DNA of 5,742 bases from Oscillospiraceae bacterium. GTDB lineage: Bacteria; Bacillota; Clostridia; Oscillospirales; Oscillospiraceae. Under the pieces are notes generated by a model. That model was not told where the DNA came from. It did no database searches and was given only the letters and a program-made list of their open reading frames with translations. This document shows positions 1 to 5,742 of this stretch, one piece after another; within the stretch, counting starts at the first letter, position 1, and each line of letters begins with the position of its first letter. A program made the translations under genes and the position numbers. The stretch covers positions 1 through 5,742 of the forward strand of contig JAIEIQ010000298.1 in the NCBI GenBank assembly GCA_029065305.1. Direction: 5' to 3'.

Positions 1-462
1 ATCCACGCCTCCCACACCATCCCGCTGGCGAGCGGGGCGGCGGCGGGACTGGCGGCTATGGCGGCGCGGCTGGACGGCGTGACCCTGCGGCCGGGGGAGA
101 CTCTCAGCTGCTGGCGGGCCCTGGGGCGGCGGCACCGGAGGGAAAACGCGGATCAGCTGGCCGGACTGCTGCTGTGGATGTCCCTCCACACGCCTCTGAC
201 GGTGGAGGAGTGCTGCCTCTCCGGCGGGGAGGGCGCTCCCGGCGCGGCCTGCGTCTATCCGGAGCACGATCTGATGCTCACCAACGACACCAGCCAGTGC
301 TTCCAGCTGCGCCTGGAGGTGCGGGACGGGGCGCTGCGGGGGCAGTGGCTGTGCGACTATGAGCCCTATGTCCACTACCAGGTGGTGGACCGGGGGCCGA
401 GTGCCTTCTACCGGCAGATGCTCAACCCGGACGGGGTGGTGCTGCTGGAGGAGGCGGTTTGA
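1..462 (+). CDS. VanW-family protein, C-terminal part (5' end outside window)
   Basis: The frame is open from base 1 to a TGA at 460-462, giving 153 visible residues, so the gene starts left of the window. The ATG at 58 is internal, because family-like sequence (a His-Ser-rich stretch, then AARLDG) already precedes or spans it. Family hallmarks seen in order are LRPGETLSCW (VanW proteins usually have L-PGETFSFW), LLLWMSLHTPLTV (usually LLYWM-LHTPLTV), ACVYPEHDLML (usually ATCVYPYIDLQI), NDTSQCFQLRLEV, and a C-terminal tail ending near FYRQ. VanW occurs in vanB-type glycopeptide resistance clusters, but its biochemical role is unknown and most chromosomal homologues are not resistance genes; nothing else from a van cluster is visible. 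The protein is oddly compact: the segment before LLLWM is shortened, the usual GGGLCQ is replaced by RENADQ, and the HSYDVFPD-like stretch after LHTPLTV is missing. Family membership is fairly secure; function is not. Confidence 0.8.
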   Translation: MHASHTIPLASGAAAGLAAMAARLDGVTLRPGETLSCWRALGRRHRRENADQLAGLLLWMSLHTPLTVEECCLSGGEGAPGAACVYPEHDLMLTNDTSQCFQLRLEVRDGALRGQWLCDYEPYVHYQVVDRGPSAFYRQMLNPDGVVLLEEAV

Positions 463-470
463 GAAAGAGA

Positions 471-507
471 ACCGGCGGAGTGGAAAGCCCACTCCGCCGG
501 TCTTTTT
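471..507. terminator. Rho-independent terminator between convergent genes, probably bidirectional
   Basis: A perfect 13-bp GC-rich stem pairs bases 471-483 with 489-501 around a five-base AAAGC loop. On the plus strand it is followed at once by TCTTTTT, a good U-tract, so it should end the VanW-family transcript, whose stop codon lies 8 bases upstream. Read on the minus strand, the hairpin is followed by a weaker pyrimidine-rich tract (TCTCTTTCTC). It sits 18 bases beyond the stop codon of the M3 peptidase, so it may also end the long minus-strand transcript, with lower efficiency. Confidence 0.88.
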
Positions 508-519
508 CTCCAGTTTTTC

Positions 520-2208
520 TTACAGCGGATTCTCGTCCAGCCACCGGGAGATCTTCTCTCCCACCGCCCGGACGCACCCGGGGTCATAGGGCAGACGGAG
601 GCCGGCGGTCTGGACCAGCCCCTCAAAGGTCTGAGTGCCTCCCGCGTCCACAAACCGCAGATACCGCGCCCAGGCGTCCTCCCGGTCCTCCAGAGAGGCC
701 ATCCAGAGCTGGAAGGCCACCGTCTGGGCCATGCAGTAGTCGATATAGTAGAGGGGGTAGAGGTAGATGTGGAGCTGCTGCTGCCACAGGGCTCCCCGGC
801 TGTAGAAGGGCAGGTTGTCGTAGTCCATCCAAGGACGGTACTTCTTCTCCAGCTCCAGCCAGATCCCGTTGCGCTCCTCCGGCGTCAGATTGGGATTCTC
901 ATACATCCGGTGCTGGAATTCGTCCACCATGCAGCCGTAGGGGATGAAGATGAGGGCGTCCTCGCAGTGGCCGATCTCATACTTCCGTGTCAGGGGCCCG
1001 AAGAACTTCTCATGCCAGGGGGCGGTTAAAAACTCCATGGACATGGAGTGGCACTCGCAGGCCTCGATGGTGGGACCCTTGAGGGCGGAGAGGTAGCCCT
1101 TCCGGGCGGCGCGGTAGTCGGCAAAGGCGTGGCCCGCCTCGTGGGTGAGCACGTCCACATCGCCGCTGGTGCCGTTGAAATTGGAGAAGATGAAGGGGGC
1201 CTTGTAGATGGAGAAGTTGGTGCAGTAGCCGCCAGGGGCTTTGCCCTCCTTGCTGAGCACGTCCAGCAGCTCCCCGTCGTAGAGGAAGTCGATGAACTCC
1301 CGGGTCTCCCCGCTGAGCGCGTGGTACATCTCACGGCCGGCGGCGAGAATGTCCTCAGAGGAGCCCTGGGGCTTGGCGTTGCCGTCGGGGAAGAGGAGGG
1401 CGTCATCATAGAGCCGCAGCTTCTCCACCCCCAGCCGCTTTTCCTGGTCCCGCTTCACCCGGGCCACGATGGGCACCATATCCTGGGCGATCTGGTCCCG
1501 GAAAGCGGCGCACTTCTCGGGGCCCCAGCAGTTCCGGCCCAGCCGGTCATAGCCCAGGGGGATATAGCTCTCGTAGCCCATGGCCTTGCCCTGGGCGTCC
1601 CGGTTCTTGATCAGCTTGTCGTAGAGCCCGTCCAGCTCCTCCCGGTGGCTGTCAAACCAGCGTCCCCGGGTCTCCCAGGCGGCCTTGCGCACGGCCCGGT
1701 CCGGATCCTGGAGGAAGGGCCCCAGCTTGGGCAGAGGCAGCAGCTCTCCCCGCCACTCCACCATGGCGGAGGCGTAGAGCTTCTGGTACTCGCTCTGAAG
1801 CCGGTTCTCCTCCTGCATCAGCTCCAGGATCTCCGGCTTCATGGTCCGCACGCTGATCTCCAGATCGGTGAAGAGCTTTTTGCCCAACTCCTCCTCCAGC
1901 GCGGGGCGGAACTTTGAATCCAGCAGGGCCAGATCCACCTGCCGCCCCAGCTCCTGGAAGGAGGGGCCGATCTCGTCCAGGAAGTCGTTCTCCGCCTCGT
2001 AGAAGGCGTCCCGGGTGTCGATGGTGTGGCGGACGTAGGCCAGGGAGATCTGCGTATCTACCTCCATGCGGGTCTGGTCAAAGTCCCGGTAGGCGTCGAT
2101 CTGCTCCTGGGCGCTCCCGGCGCTCCGGATGCGGGAGAGAACGTCCTCAGTTTTCTTCCGGAAGGCGTCCAGCTCGGGCCGCTGGTAGGGCATCTCGTGA
2201 AATTTCAT
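520..2208 (-). CDS. M3-family oligoendopeptidase (PepF-like zinc metallopeptidase)
   Basis: A 562-residue protein expected to cut short peptides in the cytoplasm; no signal peptide or membrane segment is visible. The zinc site is clear: HEAGH at residues 356-360 gives two His ligands (H356, H360) and the catalytic Glu (E357), and E385, 25 residues after H360, fits the third ligand of M3 enzymes. The tyrosine-rich stretch HIYLYPLYYIDY (480-491) matches the substrate-binding C-terminal region of the family. The N-terminal half is helical and charged, as usual. Length and the start MKFHEMPYQRP resemble the 'M3, not PepF' subgroup (about 560 residues) more than classical PepF (about 600). The ATG at 2208 is preferred over an in-frame TTG at 2226 because AAAAGGAG ends 7 bases before it. 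It is the last gene of the minus-strand train, 27 bases after pepD. Exact substrates cannot be read from sequence. Confidence 0.93.
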   Translation of the reverse strand: MKFHEMPYQRPELDAFRKKTEDVLSRIRSAGSAQEQIDAYRDFDQTRMEVDTQISLAYVRHTIDTRDAFYEAENDFLDEIGPSFQELGRQVDLALLDSKFRPALEEELGKKLFTDLEISVRTMKPEILELMQEENRLQSEYQKLYASAMVEWRGELLPLPKLGPFLQDPDRAVRKAAWETRGRWFDSHREELDGLYDKLIKNRDAQGKAMGYESYIPLGYDRLGRNCWGPEKCAAFRDQIAQDMVPIVARVKRDQEKRLGVEKLRLYDDALLFPDGNAKPQGSSEDILAAGREMYHALSGETREFIDFLYDGELLDVLSKEGKAPGGYCTNFSIYKAPFIFSNFNGTSGDVDVLTHEAGHAFADYRAARKGYLSALKGPTIEACECHSMSMEFLTAPWHEKFFGPLTRKYEIGHCEDALIFIPYGCMVDEFQHRMYENPNLTPEERNGIWLELEKKYRPWMDYDNLPFYSRGALWQQQLHIYLYPLYYIDYCMAQTVAFQLWMASLEDREDAWARYLRFVDAGGTQTFEGLVQTAGLRLPYDPGCVRAVGEKISRWLDENPL

Positions 2209-2215
2209 ACTCTTA

Positions 2216-2223
2216 CTCCTTTT
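2216..2223 (-). promoter_or_regulatory. Ribosome binding site of the M3 peptidase gene
   Basis: On the minus strand AAAAGGAG lies 7 bases before the ATG at 2208. The alternative TTG start at 2226 would place this motif inside the coding region and has no comparable motif of its own, so the site decides the start. Confidence 0.8.
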
Positions 2224-2235
2224 CAAACCGTATTG

Positions 2236-3684
2236 TCAAAGCCGGGCCAGAACCGCTGTCAGATAGGCCCAGATCCTTCCCACAGAGGATACGGATAATT
2301 TTTCCCGGGGGCTGTGGATGTCCCGCATGTCCGGTCCGATGGAGACGGCGTCCAGCCCCTCCAGCTTCCCGGCGAAGAGGCCGCACTCCAGCCCCGCGTG
2401 GATGGCCTCCACCTTGGGCTCCCCGCCGGAGAGCTCCCGGAATACCTGCACCATGGTTTCCCGGAGAGGGGAGTCCTTCCGGAATTCCCAGGCTGGATAG
2501 TCCCCCCGGCGGTCAAAGGACCCGCCGCACCGCTCCGCCAGAGCTTGGAGCGCCCCGATCAGTTCCTCCTTCTCTGCGGCGACAGAGCTGCGCACACTCC
2601 AGGAGAGGCGGAGCTTCCCGTCCTCCAGGCGGAGGATGCCCAGATTCAGGGAGGTCTGCACCAGCCCGGGGATATCCTGGCTCATGGCCTGGACGCCGTT
2701 GGGGGCGGCGAGAATCAGCTCCAGCACCTTCCGGCTGTCCTCCGGGGAGAGGGATTCCGGGAGAATGTGCGGATATTCAAAGGAAACGCCGCAAGTGGGC
2801 TCCGCGCTGTCAGGCGTGTAATAGGCGGCGTTCGCCGAGTCAAAGGCCGCGTAGATTTTTTGGGCGGCATCCGTCGAGGCTTCCCGGGGCAGGTGAACAA
2901 CAGCCCTGGCGCCGCTGGGGATGGCGTTGTCCTGCTTGCCGCCCTGGAGGGAAACCAGCCGCAGATCCGGCACCTCCATCAGGCACTGGGCCAGCAGGCG
3001 GTTGGCGTTGGCGTAATTCTTGTGGATCTCCGCGCCGGAGTGTCCGCCGGGCAGGCCGCTGATCAGGACCTCACAGATAATGCCGGATTTCCGCTCCGCC
3101 GGCAGGGAGAGCTTCAGGTCGCACCGGGCCCCTCCGGCGCAGCTGACGGTGAGGATGCCCTCCTCCTCGCTGTCCAGGTTGATGAGGCGGCGGGCGGCGA
3201 GCTGGGAGCAGTCCAGCTCCTTCGCCCCCAGGAGCCCTACCTCCTCGTCCACGGTAAAGACTGCCTCGATCGGCGGGTGGGCCAGGGTATTGTCGTCCAG
3301 CAGGGCCAGGATCATAGCCACAGCGATGCCGTTGTCCGCGCCCAGAGTGGTGCCCCGGGCCCCTATCCAATCCCCCTCCACGTACAGGTCCAGCGGATCG
3401 TTTGCAAAGTCGTGGCCGGTACCGGGATCCTGAACGCAGACCATGTCCAGATGGCCCTGGAGCATGACGGCGGGGTGGTCCTCATAGCCGGGGGAACCGT
3501 CCTTCCAGATGATAACGTTCCCCAGCGTGTCCTGACAGCGGCGCAGGCCCCGATCCTGGGCGAAGCGCACGGTCCAGTCGCTGACGGCCCGGGTGCTGCC
3601 GGACTCCCGGGGAATGCGGGAGATCTCCTCGAAGAAATGAAAGACGCTCTGGGGCTCCAGCGCGGATAAGACTTGTTTCTCCAT
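2236..3684 (-). CDS. pepD: Aminoacyl-histidine dipeptidase (PepD, peptidase family M20)
   Basis: A 482-residue cytoplasmic di-zinc peptidase of the PepD (Xaa-His or beta-Ala-His dipeptidase) type, expected to split dipeptides, classically those with C-terminal His, though relatives vary in specificity. The metal-site residues of M20 enzymes can all be found: H78 and D80 in GHLDMV, bridging D117 in GADNG, the catalytic and ligand pair E147-E148 in VDEEVG, D171 in LDSEEEG, and H457 in DMRDIHSP. GGHSG (213-217) lies where the lid/dimerisation domain begins, and HAGLECG (429-435) near the end is also typical. Length matches E. coli PepD (about 485). The ATG at 3684 has AAAGGA 9 bases upstream; an in-frame TTG at 3705 overlaps the stop of the preceding gene and has no such site. 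It lies 17 bases after the YciI-like gene and 27 before the M3 peptidase, suggesting co-transcription and successive steps of peptide breakdown. Confidence 0.94.
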   Translation of the reverse strand: MEKQVLSALEPQSVFHFFEEISRIPRESGSTRAVSDWTVRFAQDRGLRRCQDTLGNVIIWKDGSPGYEDHPAVMLQGHLDMVCVQDPGTGHDFANDPLDLYVEGDWIGARGTTLGADNGIAVAMILALLDDNTLAHPPIEAVFTVDEEVGLLGAKELDCSQLAARRLINLDSEEEGILTVSCAGGARCDLKLSLPAERKSGIICEVLISGLPGGHSGAEIHKNYANANRLLAQCLMEVPDLRLVSLQGGKQDNAIPSGARAVVHLPREASTDAAQKIYAAFDSANAAYYTPDSAEPTCGVSFEYPHILPESLSPEDSRKVLELILAAPNGVQAMSQDIPGLVQTSLNLGILRLEDGKLRLSWSVRSSVAAEKEELIGALQALAERCGGSFDRRGDYPAWEFRKDSPLRETMVQVFRELSGGEPKVEAIHAGLECGLFAGKLEGLDAVSIGPDMRDIHSPREKLSVSSVGRIWAYLTAVLARL

Positions 3685-3693
3685 CGGTATCGT

Positions 3694-3699
3694 TCCTTT
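3694..3699 (-). promoter_or_regulatory. Ribosome binding site of pepD
   Basis: AAAGGA on the minus strand ends 9 bases before the ATG at 3684. It lies in the 17-base gap after the YciI-like gene and supports the ATG over the upstream in-frame TTG at 3705. Confidence 0.7.
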
Positions 3700-3701
3700 C
3701 G

Positions 3702-4001
3702 TCAAAGCAGATAGTTGTTATCCTTGTTTGCCGGCTGAAGGGCCTTGAGCTTATAGGTGGCAAAGCCCTCCAGGACAAGGGGCTCCAGCTTGCAGAGCGC
3801 CTCGGCCTCCTCCAGGCTCCCGGCCCGGAGGATATACATCCCCGCGACCCCGGGATATCCCTTGAATACTCCGGCCAGCTCGATGTGCCCCTGTTCGTCC
3901 AGATTTTTCAGGTTGGCAACATGCCGCTCCACAGCGGCTTTTGTGAGCCGGTTGTAGGTTTTGGTCTTCTCAATGAACATGACATACAGCCAGTTTTCCA
4001 T
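3702..4001 (-). CDS. YciI-family small protein
   Basis: A 99-residue protein with the ferredoxin-like fold pattern of the YciI family: an N-terminal beta strand (WLYVMFIEK, residues 4-12), a helix carrying the conserved His (H27 in ERHVANL) that runs into an acidic turn (D35-E36-Q37-G38), the strand IELAGVF (40-46), another strand around GMYILRA (54-60), then helix SLEEAEALCKLEP (62-74) and a last strand. In YciI relatives the His and an acidic residue form a putative active site; here D35 or E36 would take the acidic role. The length is usual for the family. No reaction is established for most members, and none can be assigned here. The ATG at 4001 is chosen over a TTG at 4025 because AAGGGAG ends 8 bases before it. 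It sits between asnA (24 bases upstream) and pepD (17 bases downstream), which implies co-expression but does not reveal its job. Confidence 0.85.
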   Translation of the reverse strand: MENWLYVMFIEKTKTYNRLTKAAVERHVANLKNLDEQGHIELAGVFKGYPGVAGMYILRAGSLEEAEALCKLEPLVLEGFATYKLKALQPANKDNNYLL

Positions 4002-4009
4002 AGGCTTGT

Positions 4010-4016
4010 CTCCCTT
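4010..4016 (-). promoter_or_regulatory. Ribosome binding site of the YciI-family gene
   Basis: AAGGGAG on the minus strand lies 8 bases before the ATG at 4001, within the 24-base gap after asnA. It decides against the in-frame TTG at 4025, which abuts the asnA stop codon. Confidence 0.75.
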
Positions 4017-4025
4017 CTGCTCCAA

Positions 4026-5036
4026 TTACAGAATCCGGACGCCGGCGGCGGCGCAGGCATCCATAGTCTCCTGATCCCACAGGCTGGCCTGGACCTCCCC
4101 GATGTGGCAGCAGCCCAGCATCAGCATACACAGCCGGCTCTGTCCAATACCGCCGCCCATGGTCAGGGGCAGCTCCCCATTCAGCAGCATCCTATGGAAG
4201 GGCAGCTCCCGCCGGTCCCCGCAGCCGGACAGCTCCAGCTGGCGGTTCAGGCTCTCCTCGTCCACCCGGATGCCCATGGAGGAGATCTCAAAGGCCCGGT
4301 TCAGCACGTCGTTCCACATGAGGATGTCGCCGTTGAGCTCCCAGTCGTCGTAGTCCGGGGCCCGGCCGTCGTGGCGGATGCCGCTGCGGAGGGTCTTGCC
4401 GATCTGCATGAGAAACACGGTCTTATGGGTTTTCAGGAACTCCGCCTCCCGCTGGGAGGGGGTCAGGTCCGGGTAGAGGTCCTCCAGCTCCTGGGTGGTG
4501 AGGAAGGTCACCTCCCGGTCCAGCTTCACCTTCAGCTGGGGGAAGGCCCGGCGCAGAGCGTCGCAGGTGTCGCAGACCGCACCCACGATGGAGCGGACCG
4601 TGTACTTGAGGAAGTCCTCGTTCCGCTCCTCCCGGGTGATGACCTTCTCCCAGTCCCACTGGTCCACGTAGACCGAGTGGATGTTGTCCAGAACCTCGTC
4701 CCGGCGGATGGCGTTCATGTCGGTGTACAGGCCGTTGCCGGGGTAGAAGCCGTAGCGCTTGAGGGCCAGGCGCTTCCACTTGGCCAGGGAGTGGACCACC
4801 TCCCCATCGGCCCCGGGGACCGAGGGGATGTCGAAGGAGACGGGGCGCTCCACGCCGTTGAGGTTGTCGTTGAGGCCGGAGCAGCTGTCCACAAAGAGGG
4901 GGGCGGAGACCCGGCGCAGGTTCAGGGCATATTTCAGGTTCTCCTGAAAGCTGCTCTTGATAAACTCAATGGCCCGCTGCATGTCGTAGCCGGACAGGGG
5001 CGTGCGGTAGCCCTGGGGAATATAGCAGGTGTTCAT
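4026..5036 (-). CDS. asnA: Aspartate-ammonia ligase (asparagine synthetase A)
   Basis: A 336-residue enzyme that makes asparagine from aspartate, ammonia and ATP through an aspartyl-AMP intermediate. It is a cytoplasmic relative of class II aspartyl/asparaginyl-tRNA synthetases. Family blocks occur in the right order: SAPLFV and GLNDNL (44-59), VVHSLAKWKRLAL (80-92), LYTDMNAIRRDE (103-114), HSVYVDQWDWEKV (120-132), RAPDYDDW (225-232), LNGDILMWN (234-242), SSMGIRVD (252-259), and the motif-3-like GGGIGQSRL (294-302), whose Arg301 belongs to the ATP site. Length is close to E. coli AsnA (330). A short insert found in the E. coli protein between DYDDW and LNGDIL is absent here. The ATG at 5036 follows GGGAGG at a 7-base spacing; the upstream in-frame TTG at 5051 overlaps that site. 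The gene is 41 bases downstream of the zinc-ribbon protein gene. No T-box leader or operator fits in that gap, so regulation probably acts at a promoter outside the window. Confidence 0.97.
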   Translation of the reverse strand: MNTCYIPQGYRTPLSGYDMQRAIEFIKSSFQENLKYALNLRRVSAPLFVDSCSGLNDNLNGVERPVSFDIPSVPGADGEVVHSLAKWKRLALKRYGFYPGNGLYTDMNAIRRDEVLDNIHSVYVDQWDWEKVITREERNEDFLKYTVRSIVGAVCDTCDALRRAFPQLKVKLDREVTFLTTQELEDLYPDLTPSQREAEFLKTHKTVFLMQIGKTLRSGIRHDGRAPDYDDWELNGDILMWNDVLNRAFEISSMGIRVDEESLNRQLELSGCGDRRELPFHRMLLNGELPLTMGGGIGQSRLCMLMLGCCHIGEVQASLWDQETMDACAAAGVRIL

Positions 5037-5043
5037 AAGATGT

Positions 5044-5050
5044 CCTCCCA
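5044..5050 (-). promoter_or_regulatory. Strong ribosome binding site of asnA
   Basis: TGGGAGG on the minus strand, 7 bases before the ATG at 5036, is the most consensus-like Shine-Dalgarno site in the window. The in-frame TTG at 5051 overlaps the motif and so is not a credible start. Confidence 0.82.
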
Positions 5051-5077
5051 AGTGATAAAAATTGATGGTTTCGTAGA

Positions 5078-5742
5078 TTATTTTCGCGGTCGGAGCTTCT
5101 TTCGCTCCGCCATTTTTATTTTATAGAGCTCCTCCACGGCGAAGGAGAGCTTTGTAACCACGTTTTGCTTGGTGGGGTAGCAGTAGAGGCTGTCGTTGTC
5201 GGTAGAGATGTCCACGCAGTCCTCCGGCCGGAGGTAGCAGTAGTCGTACTCAATATGGAGGCCGTACATCCCCAGAGGCGGGCGGTGGATGCGGTAGGGC
5301 TTGCCGTTGTGCTCGCCCTCCACCACGAAGCCGTTTTCCATATCGTGGGTGAGCCGGGCCATCCCCAGCTTCTGAAACCGCCAGGCGTTGGGCAGGGAGT
5401 AGACCTCCACCTCATCCTCAAAGCGGTAGGTCCCCTCATCCAACTGCCGGCGGACCTGCGCCCGCTCCCACTCAAACCAGTCGGGGATGTGGGGAAACTC
5501 CGTCTCCCCCTCCAGGGCGTGGAGGACGCCCAGTTCGTCCATCTCCCAGTTCCTGCCGCAGGCGGCGCAGGTGAGGCGGGCGCCCTTGCTCTCCATCCTG
5601 CTCTCGGTCAGGCAGCGGGGGCACTGGTAGAGAACCTTGTGCAGCCCCTCGGCCCGGAAGGGCTCGGTGATGCGGAGCTTGTTCTCCCGCTGCCAGCGGT
5701 ACTCATCGTAGTCCATGGCCCGGCGGATGATGTCCCCAATCT
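5078..5742 (-). CDS. Zinc-ribbon C-terminal part of a probable PlsC-like acyltransferase (5' end outside window)
   Basis: The frame stays open to the right edge: eight codons (IGDIIRRA) precede the first ATG at 5716, and no Shine-Dalgarno site precedes that ATG, so about 220 C-terminal residues of a longer protein are seen. Counting from that Met, C32-P-R-C35 and C50-A-A-C53 form a classic four-cysteine zinc ribbon. After it come HIPDWFEWERAQVRRQL and a beta-rich, tyrosine-rich region (RPPLGMYGLHIEYDYCYLRPEDC), ending in a helix EELYKIK and a basic tail. From memory, the run IIRRAxDYDEYRWQ, ITEPFRAEGL, then the zinc ribbon, is the C-terminal extension of proteins annotated as 1-acyl-sn-glycerol-3-phosphate acyltransferases in Clostridia. 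The catalytic HxxxxD domain would lie outside the window, so this assignment is an inference. If correct, the enzyme acts at the membrane in phospholipid synthesis. It is 41 bases upstream of asnA and probably heads, or lies within, the same transcript. Confidence 0.66.
   Translation of the reverse strand, partial: IGDIIRRAMDYDEYRWQRENKLRITEPFRAEGLHKVLYQCPRCLTESRMESKGARLTCAACGRNWEMDELGVLHALEGETEFPHIPDWFEWERAQVRRQLDEGTYRFEDEVEVYSLPNAWRFQKLGMARLTHDMENGFVVEGEHNGKPYRIHRPPLGMYGLHIEYDYCYLRPEDCVDISTDNDSLYCYPTKQNVVTKLSFAVEELYKIKMAERKKLRPRK

Noticed and set aside
1..462. Glycopeptide resistance cluster
   Set aside because: Only one VanW-family fragment is present. VanW homologues are common outside resistance clusters, and no ligase, VanX/VanY peptidase or two-component regulator is seen in the window.
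1048..1917. Plus-strand open frame of 289 codons opposite the M3 peptidase gene
   Set aside because: It is a shadow of a gene with an intact HEAGH zinc site; low-complexity Gly/Val/Leu composition and no motif.
1914..3062. Plus-strand open frame of 382 codons across the M3 peptidase and pepD genes
   Set aside because: Arg/Pro/Gly/Ser-rich translation, typical of an out-of-frame reading of GC-rich genes. It crosses the junction of two well-supported genes.
2314..3669. Plus-strand open frame of 451 codons opposite pepD
   Set aside because: The opposite strand encodes a complete M20 dipeptidase with all metal-site residues. The plus-strand frame is Gly/Ala/Val/Leu-rich with no domain, the usual artefact of GC-rich coding DNA.
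5037..5077. T-box or other leader regulation upstream of asnA
   Set aside because: Only 41 bases separate the genes, and most of the last 14 are ribosome binding site and spacer. There is no room for a T-box and no specifier or antiterminator structure.
5117..5124. TATAAAAT on the minus strand as a -10 element for asnA
   Set aside because: It lies inside the end of the zinc-ribbon gene and no -35-like hexamer stands 16-18 bases upstream; the nearest candidate (TTACAA) is about 26 bases away. The match follows from the Tyr-Lys-Ile-Lys codons.
3885..5126. Plus-strand open frame of 413 codons opposite asnA and its flanks
   Set aside because: It spans two minus-strand genes and their intergenic gaps, shows no recognisable family, and is rich in Val/Leu/Gly/His as expected for the complement of asnA codons.

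Overview
The window is GC-rich, ordinary-looking bacterial chromosome. High-GC codon choice (CTG, GAG, CGG, GCC), strong AGGAGG-type ribosome binding sites, tightly packed genes and the gene families present all suggest a gut Clostridia member of the Oscillospiraceae/Flavonifractor-Lawsonibacter type. That placement is an inference from composition and remembered protein similarity, not from a search. No mobile element, CRISPR array, tRNA, rRNA or riboswitch was found.

Layout: at the left edge, a plus-strand gene that is open from base 1 ends at 462. It is the C-terminal part of an unusually compact VanW-family protein. A strong GC-rich hairpin (471-501) follows, sitting between this gene and a convergent minus-strand gene train that fills the rest of the window. 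In transcription order (right to left) the train is: the 3' part of a gene for a protein with a four-cysteine zinc ribbon, probably the C-terminal extension of a PlsC-like acyltransferase (5742-5078); asnA, ammonia-dependent asparagine synthetase (5036-4026); a small YciI-family protein (4001-3702); pepD, an M20-family aminoacyl-histidine dipeptidase (3684-2236); and an M3-family oligoendopeptidase (2208-520). Gaps between these genes are about 41, 24, 17 and 27 bases. No intergenic terminator reads in their direction, so one transcript is plausible.

How the genes may work together: the oligopeptidase and the dipeptidase are both expected to be cytoplasmic metallo-peptidases that break imported or recycled peptides down to amino acids, and AsnA makes asparagine from aspartate and ammonia. 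The group therefore looks like an amino-acid and peptide housekeeping cluster. The YciI-like protein has no assigned substrate. For four genes a TTG codon lies upstream in frame, but an ATG a few codons further in has a well-placed Shine-Dalgarno sequence, and I used the ATG each time.

I do not see a clearly new biological system here. The points most worth a second look are the shrunken VanW-like protein that has lost the usual GGGLCQ signature, the zinc-ribbon tail on the probable acyltransferase, and the asnA-yciI-pepD-M3 gene order.
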